64,000 bases of DNA from Streptomyces sp. HSG2 (GTDB lineage Bacteria > Actinomycetota > Actinomycetes > Streptomycetales > Streptomycetaceae): contig NZ_CP066801.1 in NCBI RefSeq assembly GCF_016598575.1, positions 4,816,501-4,880,500 on the forward strand. Reading direction: 5' to 3'. Every line of letters starts with the position of its first letter. The stretch's first letter is position 1. Positions 54,136-63,543 of the stretch are shown one piece after another. The position numbers were made by a program, and so were the translations under genes. Under the pieces are notes generated by a model that ran no database searches, had not been told where the DNA came from, and was given only the letters and a program-made list of their open reading frames with translations.

Positions 54136-54953
54136 GGGCGGTGCTCCTCGGCTGGTGCGGGGACGGTGGTCAAGGGGTCGGCGGACTCGTGCGTCCCGCT
54201 CGGCGCGATCTCTCCGATCGGGACGCTCCGCACTCCGGCGCGGTCGGCCACCAACAGCGTCCGGTCGGGCACCGCACGCCACTCCGGCGTGTCGTCGAAC
54301 GGCTCCGAGGCCACCACGGTGCCGCCTTCCGGCGTGGACCGACACCAGAGGCTATCGCCCCACGCCGTGGCGGTGATCGTCGCACCGTCGGTGAGCAGCA
54401 GGTTCAACCGGGACGCGGGCGCTGCCGAGGCGACCTCGCGCACGGTCTCCGCCATCGCCGCGCCCGGCTCGCGGCCGGCCCGCAGGCGGGCCAGGAGCAG
54501 AGCCCACACGAACGCGGAGTCGTTCCTGGCCTCCAGGGTCAGCAGGGCCTCCCCTGGAAGCGATCGCGCCGACCTCGACAAGGAGGCCGGCCACCCGGAC
54601 ACCGCGCCGTTGTGGCTGAACAGCCACATGTCGGCGGCGAACGGCGCAGCCGCGGCCTCGCCGTCGGCGCTCGCGACCGTGGCGTCGCGCACAGCGGCCA
54701 GCAGTGCCCCGGTCCGCACCACGCGGGCCAGATCGGCGAAGGACCCGTCCGCCCAGATCGGCCCGGACCTGCGGTATCGGGCCGGGACGGCGTCTTCCTC
54801 GGCGTACCATCCAACGCCGAAACCGTCGGCGTTGACGGTGCCGAACCGCTGCCTGCGGGGAGCCCAGGACTGCCGGTAGAGGCCGTGGACGGGCGTGACC
54901 AGCAGGCGCTCCAACGGCACTCGCGTTCCCACGTAGGCGATATGACGACACAT
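54132..54953 (-). CDS. egtC: Gamma-glutamyl-hercynylcysteine sulfoxide hydrolase (EgtC)
   Basis: A 273-residue Ntn-type amidohydrolase that removes glutamate from gamma-glutamyl-hercynylcysteine sulfoxide. Cys2 (MCRHIAYVG) becomes the N-terminal nucleophile after Met removal; GTVNADGFGVGWY and WLFSHNGAVSGW are the class II glutamine amidotransferase-like motifs. It overlaps egtB by one base (TGATG) and egtD by four. Confidence 0.95.
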   Translation of the reverse strand: MCRHIAYVGTRVPLERLLVTPVHGLYRQSWAPRRQRFGTVNADGFGVGWYAEEDAVPARYRRSGPIWADGSFADLARVVRTGALLAAVRDATVASADGEAAAAPFAADMWLFSHNGAVSGWPASLSRSARSLPGEALLTLEARNDSAFVWALLLARLRAGREPGAAMAETVREVASAAPASRLNLLLTDGATITATAWGDSLWCRSTPEGGTVVASEPFDDTPEWRAVPDRTLLVADRAGVRSVPIGEIAPSGTHESADPLTTVPAPAEEHRP

Positions 54954-56269
54954 CAGGCGACCTCCGACCGGGCCGTGCGGAACCCCGAGAAGATCTGGCG
55001 CCGGACCGGGTAGTCCCAGTTGCGGAAGGTGCCGCGACAGACGACCGGATCGACGGCGAAGGAACCACCGCGCAGCACCTTGTGATCGGCGCCGAAGAAC
55101 ACCTCCGAGTACTCCCGGTAGGGGAAGGCGCGAAAGCCCGGGTAGGGCCGGAAGTCGTCCGCCGTCCACTCCCACACGTCGCCGACGAGTTGGTGGACGC
55201 CCAGTGGCGAGGCGCCCGCCGGGTAGCTGCCCACCGGGGCCGGGCGGAGATGCCGCTGACCGAGGTTGGCGTGCTCCGGGCCCGGGTCGGCGTCGCCCCA
55301 GGGGTAGCGCGTGGAGCGGTCCCCGGACGGGTCGTGGCGCGCGGCCTTCTCCCACTCCGCTTCCGTGGGCAGTCGCCGTCCGGCCCATCGGGCGTAGGCG
55401 TCCGCCTCGTACCAGGACACGTGGACCACCGGCTCCCGGGACGGCACGCGCTCGGTCACGCCGAAGCGCCGGCGCATCCACCGGGTCCCGTCGCGCCACC
55501 AGTGGAGAGGGGCCCGGATGGAGCTCCGACAAATCCGCTCGAAGCCCTCCGGCGCCCACCACCGGGGGTCGGTGTACCCGCCGTCCTCGATGAACTCGGC
55601 GTAGGCGCCGTTGGTCACCGGGGTGGTGTCGATGAAGAAGGGGGCCACCTCCCGGCGGTGCGCCGGTCGCTCGTTGTCCAGGGCCCACGGCTCGGTGGAC
55701 GTGCCCATGGTGAACTCCCCGCCGGGCACGAGGACCTCGGCGGGCCCGTCGAAGGGCGGTGCGGGAGGCGGGTCGGATGCGGCGAGGACCGCGGGGCCCC
55801 GGCGCGACTGATGGGTGATCAACATCGTCTCGTCGTGCTGCTGCTCGTGCTGGGCGATCATCCCGAAGGCGAACCCGGCCTCGGTCAGCCGTGCTCCGTC
55901 GAAGGCGGTGTGCTCCAGCACGTCCAGCGCGCGAGCGCGCACCTCCGCCGCGTAGCGGCGTGCCTCGTCCGGAGGGAGCAGGGGCAGCTTCGGCCGCTCC
56001 GCCCGAGGGTGCTCGAACGCGTCGTACAGGCCGTCGATGTCGGGGCGCAGCGGCTCCTGGCCGGCGACGGCCCGGAGCAGCCAGAGTTCCTCCTGGTTGC
56101 CGATGTGGGCGAGATCCCACACCAGCGGGGACATCAGCGGCGAGTGCTGCGCGACGAGGTCCGGGTCGTCGACGCAGCCGGTCAGCAGCTCGGTGCGCTC
56201 GCGGGCGGCGACCAGGGTGGCCAGCGCCCTCTCCCGCAGGAAGCTGGGGTCCCGCGCGGTCTCGGTCAT
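54953..56269 (-). CDS. egtB: Hercynine oxygenase (EgtB)
   Basis: A 438-residue iron enzyme that joins gamma-glutamylcysteine to hercynine with O2, making the C-S bond and the sulfoxide. The N-terminal DinB-like domain supplies the iron ligands in LAHIGNQEELW and AQHEQQHDETM; the C-terminal formylglycine-enzyme-like domain reads VPGGEFTMG through LRGGSFAVDP and GFRTARSE. Its ATG overlaps the egtA stop (ATGA). Confidence 0.95.
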   Translation of the reverse strand: MTETARDPSFLRERALATLVAARERTELLTGCVDDPDLVAQHSPLMSPLVWDLAHIGNQEELWLLRAVAGQEPLRPDIDGLYDAFEHPRAERPKLPLLPPDEARRYAAEVRARALDVLEHTAFDGARLTEAGFAFGMIAQHEQQHDETMLITHQSRRGPAVLAASDPPPAPPFDGPAEVLVPGGEFTMGTSTEPWALDNERPAHRREVAPFFIDTTPVTNGAYAEFIEDGGYTDPRWWAPEGFERICRSSIRAPLHWWRDGTRWMRRRFGVTERVPSREPVVHVSWYEADAYARWAGRRLPTEAEWEKAARHDPSGDRSTRYPWGDADPGPEHANLGQRHLRPAPVGSYPAGASPLGVHQLVGDVWEWTADDFRPYPGFRAFPYREYSEVFFGADHKVLRGGSFAVDPVVCRGTFRNWDYPVRRQIFSGFRTARSEVA

Positions 56270-57627
56270 CGTGGGGCGCCCTTTCCGTGACGCGTGGCGG
56301 TGGTCCGCTCGGCGGAGTCCGGTCTCGGGAGGAGGGGACCGGTGCCGTCCGCCCGGTCCAGCAGGTCGTCGGCGGGGCAGCGTCCTCGGAGGGTGTGCCG
56401 CTCCAGATAGGCCGCGACCGCGCCGGTGACCTCGTCGGTGGCCCCCAGCCGAGGCAGCGCCGCGAGCGCCGCCTCGAAGCAGACCACCGCGGCCTCGCGA
56501 AGCTCCCGGTCCGCCAGCCCCGATCGGGCCGCGTCGCGCCACAGGGGGTTGTGCGGAGCCGGTAGTCCCAACGTGCGTTCGGCCAGCGGCTTGACCGTAC
56601 GGTAGGCGGTCTCCGCGGCCTCCGCGTCGTCGAACAGCGCCGTCGTCACCGCCAGCGGCACCATCCAGCCGTCCTCCCCGGGCTGTGCGTCGATCATGCG
56701 CAGCTCCAGGTGGCCGCGAGGGCGCACCGGGGGAAACAGCGTCGTGAGGTGGTAGTCGAGATCGTCGCGGTCGGGGGGTCTGCGCGGGCCCGATCCGCTG
56801 CGGACCCAGTCCCGGAAGGTCAGCGCTTCCGGCACCTCCCAGGGCTCCCGACCGCCCGCGCGGACGCACATGACGGGGGACTCCAGCACGTGGCGGGCCC
56901 AGCTGCCGCGAGGGTCGGTGTCCAGGGGAGGGCCGCCCGCGCGTGCCGTGCCGATCTGGGTCCAGCGCAGCTGGCGGGTGGAGAGCCAACCGGAGGGGCG
57001 CCGGCCCGCCAGCGGCGAGTTCGCGAACGCGGCGACCAGGACCGCGCCCAGGAGGTGCGCCAGCCACCAGCGGCGCACGTGTCCGAGAGGCCCGGGCTCC
57101 TCGTATCCGGCGTCCAGGCAGACCTGCACGGACGCGGAGGCGCACATCATGGCCCGGCCGGCCGGACCGGTGCGGTCCAGGCACGCCTCCATGGCGTCGT
57201 AGCGGGGTCTGCGAAGGACGCGCCGAGGGGAGTGCCAGGGTTCGTGCCCCAGGCCCACCAGGGCCAGCCCGCCGGTTCGCAGGGACGCGCGGACGGCGGC
57301 GAGATCGGCGGAGACGGCGTCCACGCATCGCATGAGCGACTCGGCCGGCGGCGAACTCAGCTCCAGTTGGCCGCCGGGTTCGACGGTCAACGCGGACCGC
57401 AGGGGCAGGGTGCGAAGAGCGCCGTAGGCCGCCTCCAGACGCGCCGGGTGCACGGGGCCGCCCGGCCCGCCCACCTCGTGGACGAGCCATTCCACCTCGA
57501 CGCCGACGCGCCGCGGAGGGCCCGTCTTGAAGCAGATGCCGTGCACCAGGGCCTCTACCTCCGCCTCGGTCAGCGGTGTGGGAGGCCGGCACGGGCCGGC
57601 CTCCGTCGCGGTGGGTCTGTCCGACAT
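56266..57627 (-). CDS. egtA: Glutamate-cysteine ligase (EgtA)
   Basis: Provides gamma-glutamylcysteine for ergothioneine synthesis. The 453-residue protein has GVEVEWLVHE and LTVEPGGQLELSSPP, the ATP and glutamate sites of the actinobacterial glutamate-cysteine ligase family, and HLELRMIDAQPG. The ATG at 57627 has GGAGG about nine bases upstream. First gene of the egtABCD operon; the desulfurase EgtE is not encoded here. Confidence 0.93.
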   Translation of the reverse strand: MSDRPTATEAGPCRPPTPLTEAEVEALVHGICFKTGPPRRVGVEVEWLVHEVGGPGGPVHPARLEAAYGALRTLPLRSALTVEPGGQLELSSPPAESLMRCVDAVSADLAAVRASLRTGGLALVGLGHEPWHSPRRVLRRPRYDAMEACLDRTGPAGRAMMCASASVQVCLDAGYEEPGPLGHVRRWWLAHLLGAVLVAAFANSPLAGRRPSGWLSTRQLRWTQIGTARAGGPPLDTDPRGSWARHVLESPVMCVRAGGREPWEVPEALTFRDWVRSGSGPRRPPDRDDLDYHLTTLFPPVRPRGHLELRMIDAQPGEDGWMVPLAVTTALFDDAEAAETAYRTVKPLAERTLGLPAPHNPLWRDAARSGLADRELREAAVVCFEAALAALPRLGATDEVTGAVAAYLERHTLRGRCPADDLLDRADGTGPLLPRPDSAERTTATRHGKGAPR

Positions 57628-58388
57628 CACGTGGTCCTCCTGACGCAGGGACGTGGCACACCCCGCTCGTCGGGGTGACGTGCTCGTTCCACCCAAGCCG
57701 CCGTCGCCGGGCGACACAAGGGCGCATTTCGGGCCATTTCCGGATCGAAGGGTACGGGTCGCCCTGGGGGCCGTGTGGGCCTCCTCGAACGTCTGCCCGT
57801 TCCGAAAACCCTTTGCACCGCCGGACCAGCATCACTCAGGATGCCTATCCGGGCACGGGGGACGAGCCCGGGTGGGGCCATGGCACACACGGGGGTGGTG
57901 CCAGGGCCCCGCGCCTCCGCGTGGCGCCGCCGGACGGGTCGTCGAGGCCCTCCGAGCCGGTTCCCGGCCGCGCGCGTCCTCGCGGCCCCCGGTGTCGCCG
58001 ACGCGGTCCGATCGGGTGACGACGGCGAAACCCGCGCCGGGAATCGGGAGGGTTCGGCGGGAGCCGTCCGCTCTCCCGTCCACCGGCGCGGTCCGGCGTC
58101 CCGGAATTCCCCGCCCCTCGCGGATCGTGGGCCGCTTCTCGGCCTCACGACGGGTCCACCGTGTTTACGTCCCCGCATCCGGGCAACGCGGCGCACACGG
58201 GGGCGTCCGCCCGGGCGATCCCGCCGGCGCGGCGTCGCGGGAGGCCGGGCGACCGCGTCACGACCGTGCCGCGCCTCGGGGCGGCATCCGGTCGCCCCGC
58301 GCCCCGAGAGGAGACGAACCCCGGTCGTTCCGTCCCGCGCACCGCGCCCGCCCTCCGCCGGGCGGCCCGCAGCCACCGAGGAGGCCCC
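57628..58388. other. 761-base intergenic region
   Basis: Between egtA and the next gene on the opposite strand. Several long open frames exist but all are Arg/Pro/Gly-rich, lack ribosome binding sites and overlap each other; I see no gene. The part near 57720-57850 is less GC-rich and may contain the egtA promoter. Confidence 0.5.
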
Positions 58389-58709
58389 ATGTCCGGCCGA
58401 CACCGACGGGAGCCGGTACCCCGGTCGAGGTCCGGCGCCTTCGGTCGCCGCTTCCCGCGCACCGGCACCGAACCGCTCACCGCGCAGAGCCCGCTGCGGC
58501 TGCGGCTGCTGCTGTCGGCGCTGTTCCTGCCCCTGTTCGTCGCGGCGGCCGTGCTCTTCGGCCTGTGGGCCGCTCGGGTCGAGGCGGGAGACGAGCCCGG
58601 CCGCGGCGCCCTCGTCGCCGTCGCCGCCATCAGCGCCGCCGCGGCGCTGATGGCGGCGGCCGACCTGGTGACCGTGGTCCGCCGACTGCGTCGGGAGCGC
58701 GGGGCGTGA
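58389..58709 (+). CDS. Small membrane protein, 106 residues
   Basis: A basic N-terminal 35 residues followed by two hydrophobic helices (LRLLLSALFLPLFVAAAVLFGLWAA and ALVAVAAISAAAALMAAADLVTVV) and an Arg-rich end. GAGGAGG stands six bases before the ATG. Family not recognised. Confidence 0.75.
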   Translation: MSGRHRREPVPRSRSGAFGRRFPRTGTEPLTAQSPLRLRLLLSALFLPLFVAAAVLFGLWAARVEAGDEPGRGALVAVAAISAAAALMAAADLVTVVRRLRRERGA

Positions 58710-58871
58710 GCGCGGTCGGGTCCGTCGTGTTCCCCCCGGCGGCCGCGGCCCGAACCGGGGGGCCTCCGGGCCGTCCCGGCACCGGAGGGTCGTCGAAGCC
58801 GGCCCTCGCGTCGCCGGAGCGGGACAGCCGGACGGCACCGACGTCTCGCGGTCGGAGGGGGCCGCTCCGCC

Positions 58872-59525
58872 GTGCGGTTCCGTGACCGGGCCCAGGCCGG
58901 ACGTGCCCTCGCCGTCGACCTGCGCGACCTGCGGGATCGGGGCGGGCTCCCCGATCCCGTCGTGGTGCTCGGCCTGGCGCGGGGTGGTGTCGAGGTGGCC
59001 GCGGAGGTCGCCCGCGAGCTGGCGGCCCCACTCGACGCGCTCGTGGTACGGAAGATCGGCGCGCCGTTCCACGAGGAGTACGGCATCGGCGCGGTCGTGG
59101 GCGACGACGAGCCCCTCCTCGACCGCCGGGCCGTGACCGCGCTGGGGCTGACCGAGTCCGATCTCGCGCCGGCGGTGGCCCGGGAGCGAGCCGAGATCCG
59201 TCGCCGCGAACGGCTCTACCGCCGCGGGCGTCCGGCGCCCGACCCGGCGGGGCGCACGGTCGTCGTGGTGGACGACGGGCTGGCGACCGGGTCCACGGCT
59301 CGCGCGGCACTGCGCGCGCTCCGCCGGCGACGCCCCGGCCTGTTGGTGCTGGCGGTCCCGGTGGGGGCGCCTGACACGGTGGAGCGGATGCGCGAGGAGG
59401 CCGACGTGGTGCGCTGCCTAGCCACGCCGACGGCCTTCACCGCCGTGGGCCTCTGGTACGAGGAGTTCGAGCAGTTGACCGACGACCAGGTCATCCGCGC
59501 GCTGGAGTCCGGGGGTCCGACCTGA
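58872..59525 (+). CDS. Phosphoribosyltransferase-fold protein
   Basis: A 217-residue type I PRTase. The PRPP-binding loop is VVVVDDGLATGSTARAAL at about 135-152, and the N-terminal part VVLGLARGGVEVAAEVARELAAPLDALVVRKIGAPFHEEYGIGAV is characteristic of a group often found with dienelactone hydrolases or universal-stress genes. Substrate unknown. GTG start, GGAGGG some 14 bases upstream. Convergent with the CoA transferase gene. Confidence 0.88.
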   Translation: MRFRDRAQAGRALAVDLRDLRDRGGLPDPVVVLGLARGGVEVAAEVARELAAPLDALVVRKIGAPFHEEYGIGAVVGDDEPLLDRRAVTALGLTESDLAPAVARERAEIRRRERLYRRGRPAPDPAGRTVVVVDDGLATGSTARAALRALRRRRPGLLVLAVPVGAPDTVERMREEADVVRCLATPTAFTAVGLWYEEFEQLTDDQVIRALESGGPT

Positions 59526-59549
59526 GGGACGGCGGGTCGTTGCGCGCCG

Positions 59550-60737
59550 TCAGATCACGCCGTCCGCCCGGAGTGCCCGGATGTCGTCGGGGGAGTGGCC
59601 CAGCTCGGCGAGGATGGTGTCGGTGTGTTGGCCGCAGGCCGGAACCGGGTCCATCCGGGTGGGAACGCCCACCAGGTCGGCCGGCGGCAGGGTGGCGTCC
59701 ACGCGGGCACCGCCGGGCAGCGTGACCCCGCGCCGACGGTCGCGCTCCGTCAGCACGGGGTGGTCGAGGAAGGCCTCGATGTCGTCGACGCTCGAACAGG
59801 CCACGCCGATCTCCGCCAGCAGCGCGAGCAGTTCGGAGCTGTCGTCGCGGGCGCAGCGCTCGGCGACGACGGTGTCCACGGCTTCGCGGTGCGCCCCCCG
59901 GGCCGGGCCGGTGGAGAAACGCGGATCGTCGGTCAGCTCGGGCCGGCACAGGAACCGCTCGCACAGGGCGGCCCACTCGCGCTCGTTCTGCACGGAGAGG
60001 AGCACGTCCTTGCCGTCGGCGGCCCGGAAGGTGCCGTAGGGGGCGATCGTGGCGTGCCGGGTGCCCAGGCGCGGTGGCGGGCTTCCGCCGTGGCGCGTGT
60101 AGAGGGCTGGCTGGCCCATCCACTCGGCCAGGGCTTCGAAGAGGGAGACCTCCACCGGGTGGGCGGTGCCGGTCGTGGCCCTGGTGTAGAGGGCGGTGAG
60201 GACGCCGCTGTAGGCGTACATCCCGGCCGCGATGTCGGCGACCGGGATGCCGGCGCGCGCGGGCGCCTCCTGGGTCCCGGTGAGCGAGACCAGCCCGGTC
60301 TGGGCCTGCACGAGGAGGTCGTAGGCCTTGCGGTCGGCCCAGGGACCGTCGGTGCCGTAACCCGAGATCGTGCAGGTGATCAGGCGGGGCGACCGCTCCG
60401 CGAGCCGGGCGGTCTCCAGGCCGAGCCGCCGGGCGGCGCCGGGGCCGAGGTTGTGCACGAGCACGTCCGCCTCGTCGAGCAACCGCAGCAGGACCGCCAT
60501 GCCCCTGGGGTCCTTGAGGTCGAGGGTGAGGGACTCCTTGGAGCGGTTCAGCCAGACGAAGTAGCTGGACTCGCCGTGGACCGCGGTGTCGTAGCGGCGA
60601 GCGAAGTCGCCCCCGGGCGGGCGCTCCACCTTGATCACGCGGGCGCCGAGGTCGGCGAGTTGTCGAGTGGCGTAGGGGGCGGCCACCGCCTGCTCCAGAC
60701 CGACCACCGTGACACCTGCCAAGGGGAGCCCGTGCAC
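59550..60737 (-). CDS. Family III CoA transferase (CaiB/BaiF)
   Basis: A 395-residue CoA transferase that moves CoA between carboxylic acids. The N-terminus VTVVGLEQAVAAPYATRQLADLGARVIKVERPPGGD and the segment LNRSKESLTLDLKDPRG are typical; the catalytic Asp is D168 in PVADIAAGMYAYSG. GTG start with GGGAGG nine bases before. Substrate unknown and no pathway partner is adjacent. Confidence 0.92.
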   Translation of the reverse strand: MHGLPLAGVTVVGLEQAVAAPYATRQLADLGARVIKVERPPGGDFARRYDTAVHGESSYFVWLNRSKESLTLDLKDPRGMAVLLRLLDEADVLVHNLGPGAARRLGLETARLAERSPRLITCTISGYGTDGPWADRKAYDLLVQAQTGLVSLTGTQEAPARAGIPVADIAAGMYAYSGVLTALYTRATTGTAHPVEVSLFEALAEWMGQPALYTRHGGSPPPRLGTRHATIAPYGTFRAADGKDVLLSVQNEREWAALCERFLCRPELTDDPRFSTGPARGAHREAVDTVVAERCARDDSSELLALLAEIGVACSSVDDIEAFLDHPVLTERDRRRGVTLPGGARVDATLPPADLVGVPTRMDPVPACGQHTDTILAELGHSPDDIRALRADGVI

Positions 60738-61020
60738 CTTGTCGCCTCCCGGGGTCCGACGGGGCCGGTGGGACCCGTTCCCGGAGAGGTTTCTACGGAG
60801 TGGTGCCTCGGGTTGTCAACGGGGCGGCTTTCGGAGGTGAGTGCCGCGCCGGCTCGCCTCGCCCGCCGTCGGGGCGGGGTCGGGGCGGCGGACGGTGGTC
60901 CGGGATCGCCGAGCAGGGATCCGGGACGCGTTCGTTGAACATTCTACCATCTCCTTCCCGGACTCCCACACCCGTCCCGGTCGGCCGCGGGTCTCCGAGG
61001 GGCGTCGCCCCGGTACGGGG

Positions 61021-61389
61021 TCACTCGGCCCGCTGCTCTGCCACCGCCTTGCGTACCTCGTCCATGTCCAGGGCGCGCGCCTGGCCGATCACGTCGGTCA
61101 GGGCGGTCTCCGGAAGCGCCCCGGGCTGCGCGAAGACCGCCACCTGGTCCCGGACGATCATCAGAGTGGGGATGGACTGGATGTTGAAGGCCGAGGCCAA
61201 CTCGGGCTGGGCCTCGGTGTCCACCTTGCCGAAGACGAGGTCCGGGTTCTGCTCGGCGGCCCGCTCGTACACGGGTGCGAACTGTCGGCACGGTCCGCAC
61301 CACGCCGCCCAGAAGTCGATGAGCACGAAGCCGTTGTCCGAGACCGTCCGGTCGAAGTTCTCCTTGGTCAGCTCCACGGTGTGGGTCAT
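61021..61389 (-). CDS. trxA: Thioredoxin
   Basis: A 122-residue disulfide reductant. The active site is WCGPC with C31 and C34, preceded by FVLIDFWAAW; the cis-Pro loop is IQSIPTLMIV. GAGGG stands about 11 bases before the ATG. It is divergent from a disulfide-type flavoprotein with 194 bases between starts. The extended C-terminus (DMDEVRKAVAEQRAE) is some 12 residues longer than the minimal fold. Confidence 0.95.
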   Translation of the reverse strand: MTHTVELTKENFDRTVSDNGFVLIDFWAAWCGPCRQFAPVYERAAEQNPDLVFGKVDTEAQPELASAFNIQSIPTLMIVRDQVAVFAQPGALPETALTDVIGQARALDMDEVRKAVAEQRAE

Positions 61390-61583
61390 CGTGGTCGTCC
61401 CTCTTCCTGCGATCGTGGGCGTATGGCGTGTCTCGGGAACGCGCCGGAAAGACGCCGGTATTCCACGAGAGCGGGTCCACCCGAGCGAGTTCCCACCAAC
61501 GGGCCCGACCCACCGGCGCGCCCCGGCGACCGCCCCGCCCCGCCCGCGTGGCGCGGGTCGGGGCAGGCCAGCAGACTGACCCC

Positions 61584-63014
61584 ATGACCGAAACGGACCC
61601 CCGGGAGTACGACGTCGTCGTGGTCGGAGCGGGTCCGGTCGGCGAGAACGTCGCCGACCGGACCCGCGCGGCCGGCCTAGCCACCGCGATCGTGGAGAGC
61701 GAACTGGTCGGCGGAGAGTGCTCGTACTGGGCGTGCATGCCCAGCAAAGCACTGCTGAGGCCGGCCATCACGCGCGCGGACGCCCGCCGGACGCCCGGCG
61801 TGATGGGTGGGCTCTCCGACGCGCTCGACGTCCGCGCGGTCCTCGCGCATCGTGACGCCTACGCCTCGCACTGGGAGGACGACGGCCAGCGTCGGTGGGT
61901 CGAGGGTATCGGCGCCGACCTGTACCGCGGCCACGGTCGGCTCGCCGGTCCTCTGGTCGTGGAGGTCACCGGCGCCGACGACGAACGGCACACCCTCACC
62001 GCCCGGAACGCCGTGGCCGTCTGCACCGGCAGCCGGGCGCTCCTGCCCGACCTGCCGGGTCTCGCCGAGGCGCGACCCTGGACCAGCCGGGAGGCCACCA
62101 GCGCCACGTCGGCGCCCGAGCGGTTGATCGTGGTCGGAGGTGGCGTCGTCGCCGTCGAGATGGCCACCGCCTGGCAGGCCCTGGGCTCACGGGTCACCCT
62201 GTTGGTCAGGGGCGACGGCCTGCTGCGCCGTATGGAGCCGTTCGCCGGGGAACTCCTCGCCGAGTCCCTCGCCGAGGCCGGGGTCGACATCCGCACCGGC
62301 GCCGCCGTCGTCTCCGTCTCCCGCGCCCACGGGACGGTCGTCGCCGTCACCGACGCGGGGGACCGCTTCGAGGCGGACGAGATCCTGTTCGCCACCGGAC
62401 GCGCCCCCCGGACGGACGATCTCGGACTGGAGACGGTCGGGCTGGAACCGGGTTCCTGGCTGCGCGTCGACGACACCCTCCGGGTGCCCGACCGGGACTG
62501 GCTCTACGCGGTGGGCGACGTCAACCACCGGGCACTGCTCACTCACCAGGGGAAGTATCAGGCCCGGATCGCCGGCGACGCCATCGCGGCCCGGGCGGCC
62601 GGCCCGACGCCGGGAAGCGCCGTCGGTGAGGTGCCCACCGCGGTGGCGGACCGCGGGGCCGTGCCGCAGGTGATTTTCTCCGACCCGGAGGCGGCCTCGG
62701 TCGGTCTGTCGCTGGCCGAGGCGGAGAAGGCGGGCCACCGGGTCCGGGCCGTCGACGTCGACTTGTCCACGGTGGCGGGCGCGGGCCTGTTTCGCGAGGG
62801 CTACCGGGGGCAGGCTCGCATGGTCGTCGATCTGGACGACGAGACGCTGCGCGGCGTGACCTTCGTCGGTCCCGGTGTGGGAGAGCTGCTGCACTCGGCC
62901 ACCGTCGCGGTGGCGGGCCGGGTACCCATCGGCCGGCTGTGGCACGCGGTGCCGTCCTACCCGACGCTGAGCGAGGTCTGGCTGCGGCTTCTGGAGACCT
63001 ACCGGGACGACTGA
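61584..63014 (+). CDS. Pyridine nucleotide-disulfide oxidoreductase without the usual catalytic His
   Basis: A 476-residue class I flavoprotein. FAD site GAGPVG at 15-20, redox pair C46-x4-C51 in GGECSYWACMPSK, NAD(P) site VVGGGVVAVEMATAWQ and the GD box YAVGDVN are present. At the C-terminus it has AVPSYPT in place of HxHPT, so the base that activates the thiolate in lipoamide dehydrogenase is Ser here, although the preceding His is kept. Substrate unknown. Divergent from trxA, which may share regulation. Confidence 0.88.
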   Translation: MTETDPREYDVVVVGAGPVGENVADRTRAAGLATAIVESELVGGECSYWACMPSKALLRPAITRADARRTPGVMGGLSDALDVRAVLAHRDAYASHWEDDGQRRWVEGIGADLYRGHGRLAGPLVVEVTGADDERHTLTARNAVAVCTGSRALLPDLPGLAEARPWTSREATSATSAPERLIVVGGGVVAVEMATAWQALGSRVTLLVRGDGLLRRMEPFAGELLAESLAEAGVDIRTGAAVVSVSRAHGTVVAVTDAGDRFEADEILFATGRAPRTDDLGLETVGLEPGSWLRVDDTLRVPDRDWLYAVGDVNHRALLTHQGKYQARIAGDAIAARAAGPTPGSAVGEVPTAVADRGAVPQVIFSDPEAASVGLSLAEAEKAGHRVRAVDVDLSTVAGAGLFREGYRGQARMVVDLDDETLRGVTFVGPGVGELLHSATVAVAGRVPIGRLWHAVPSYPTLSEVWLRLLETYRDD

Positions 63015-63032
63015 GGGCGGCCCCCCCACGCG

Positions 63033-63080
63033 CGACCGCGTGGAGACGCATCGAGCACCCCCCCCGTCTCCGCGCGGTCG
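63033..63080. terminator. Bidirectional terminator hairpin
   Basis: Sixteen-base arms (63033-63048 and 63065-63080) with one mismatch and a 16-base loop containing a C run. It lies between two convergent genes and could serve both. Confidence 0.6.
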
Positions 63081-63097
63081 AGTGGTCGGTCCCGCCG

Positions 63098-63292
63098 TCA
63101 GCCGATCTCGTGGGTGACCGCCGCGCCGCCGATGCCGACCACGGCGATCAGGGTGAGGCAGATCGCCACGCTCGCGGCGATGGCGACGGGCGGAGCGTCC
63201 ACGCCGAAGCGTCCCCGAGCGTCCTCGGTCAGCGCGGTCGTCGCCTCGGCCGAAAGCCGGCGGGCGATGCTGTCGTTGCCTGTCGTGGCCAT
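63098..63292 (-). CDS. Small single-pass membrane protein, 64 residues
   Basis: A soluble N-terminal helix rich in Ala/Thr/Glu followed by one transmembrane helix (PPVAIAASVAICLTLIAVVGIGGAAV) and THEIG. The second of two Met codons is chosen because GAGGG lies six bases before it. The sequence is not repetitive and looks like a true protein. Family not recognised. Confidence 0.65.
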   Translation of the reverse strand: MATTGNDSIARRLSAEATTALTEDARGRFGVDAPPVAIAASVAICLTLIAVVGIGGAAVTHEIG

Positions 63293-63543
63293 CTTCATCC
63301 CTCTGTCTCGACGGCGTGACTCCGTGGTCGGACGGTCTTCTCACACGATGCCGAGAGGGGGGGGAGGGCCACCTCCCCCGGGTGGCCCCACTCGTGGGGG
63401 AAGGACCTCCCCCCGATCAGGGGAGCGCTCCGGCAGGGCCGTGGGGCCGCCGGGCTCCCGGGACAGGGCCGGGCGGCCCGTGCGCCGACCGAGGGGGCGT
63501 GGCACTTTGGAGAAAGCACCCCTGCGGCGGAGGGCGACCAGTA

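Noticed and set aside
57653-58885. A 410-codon open frame in the gap between egtA and the phosphoribosyltransferase
   Set aside because: Arg/Pro/Gly-rich throughout, no start signal, and overlapping frames of equal length exist on the same and opposite strands.
63098-63292. Lanthipeptide or bacteriocin precursor
   Set aside because: No Cys/Ser/Thr-rich core, no leader motif and no modification enzyme nearby; a membrane helix explains the sequence better.
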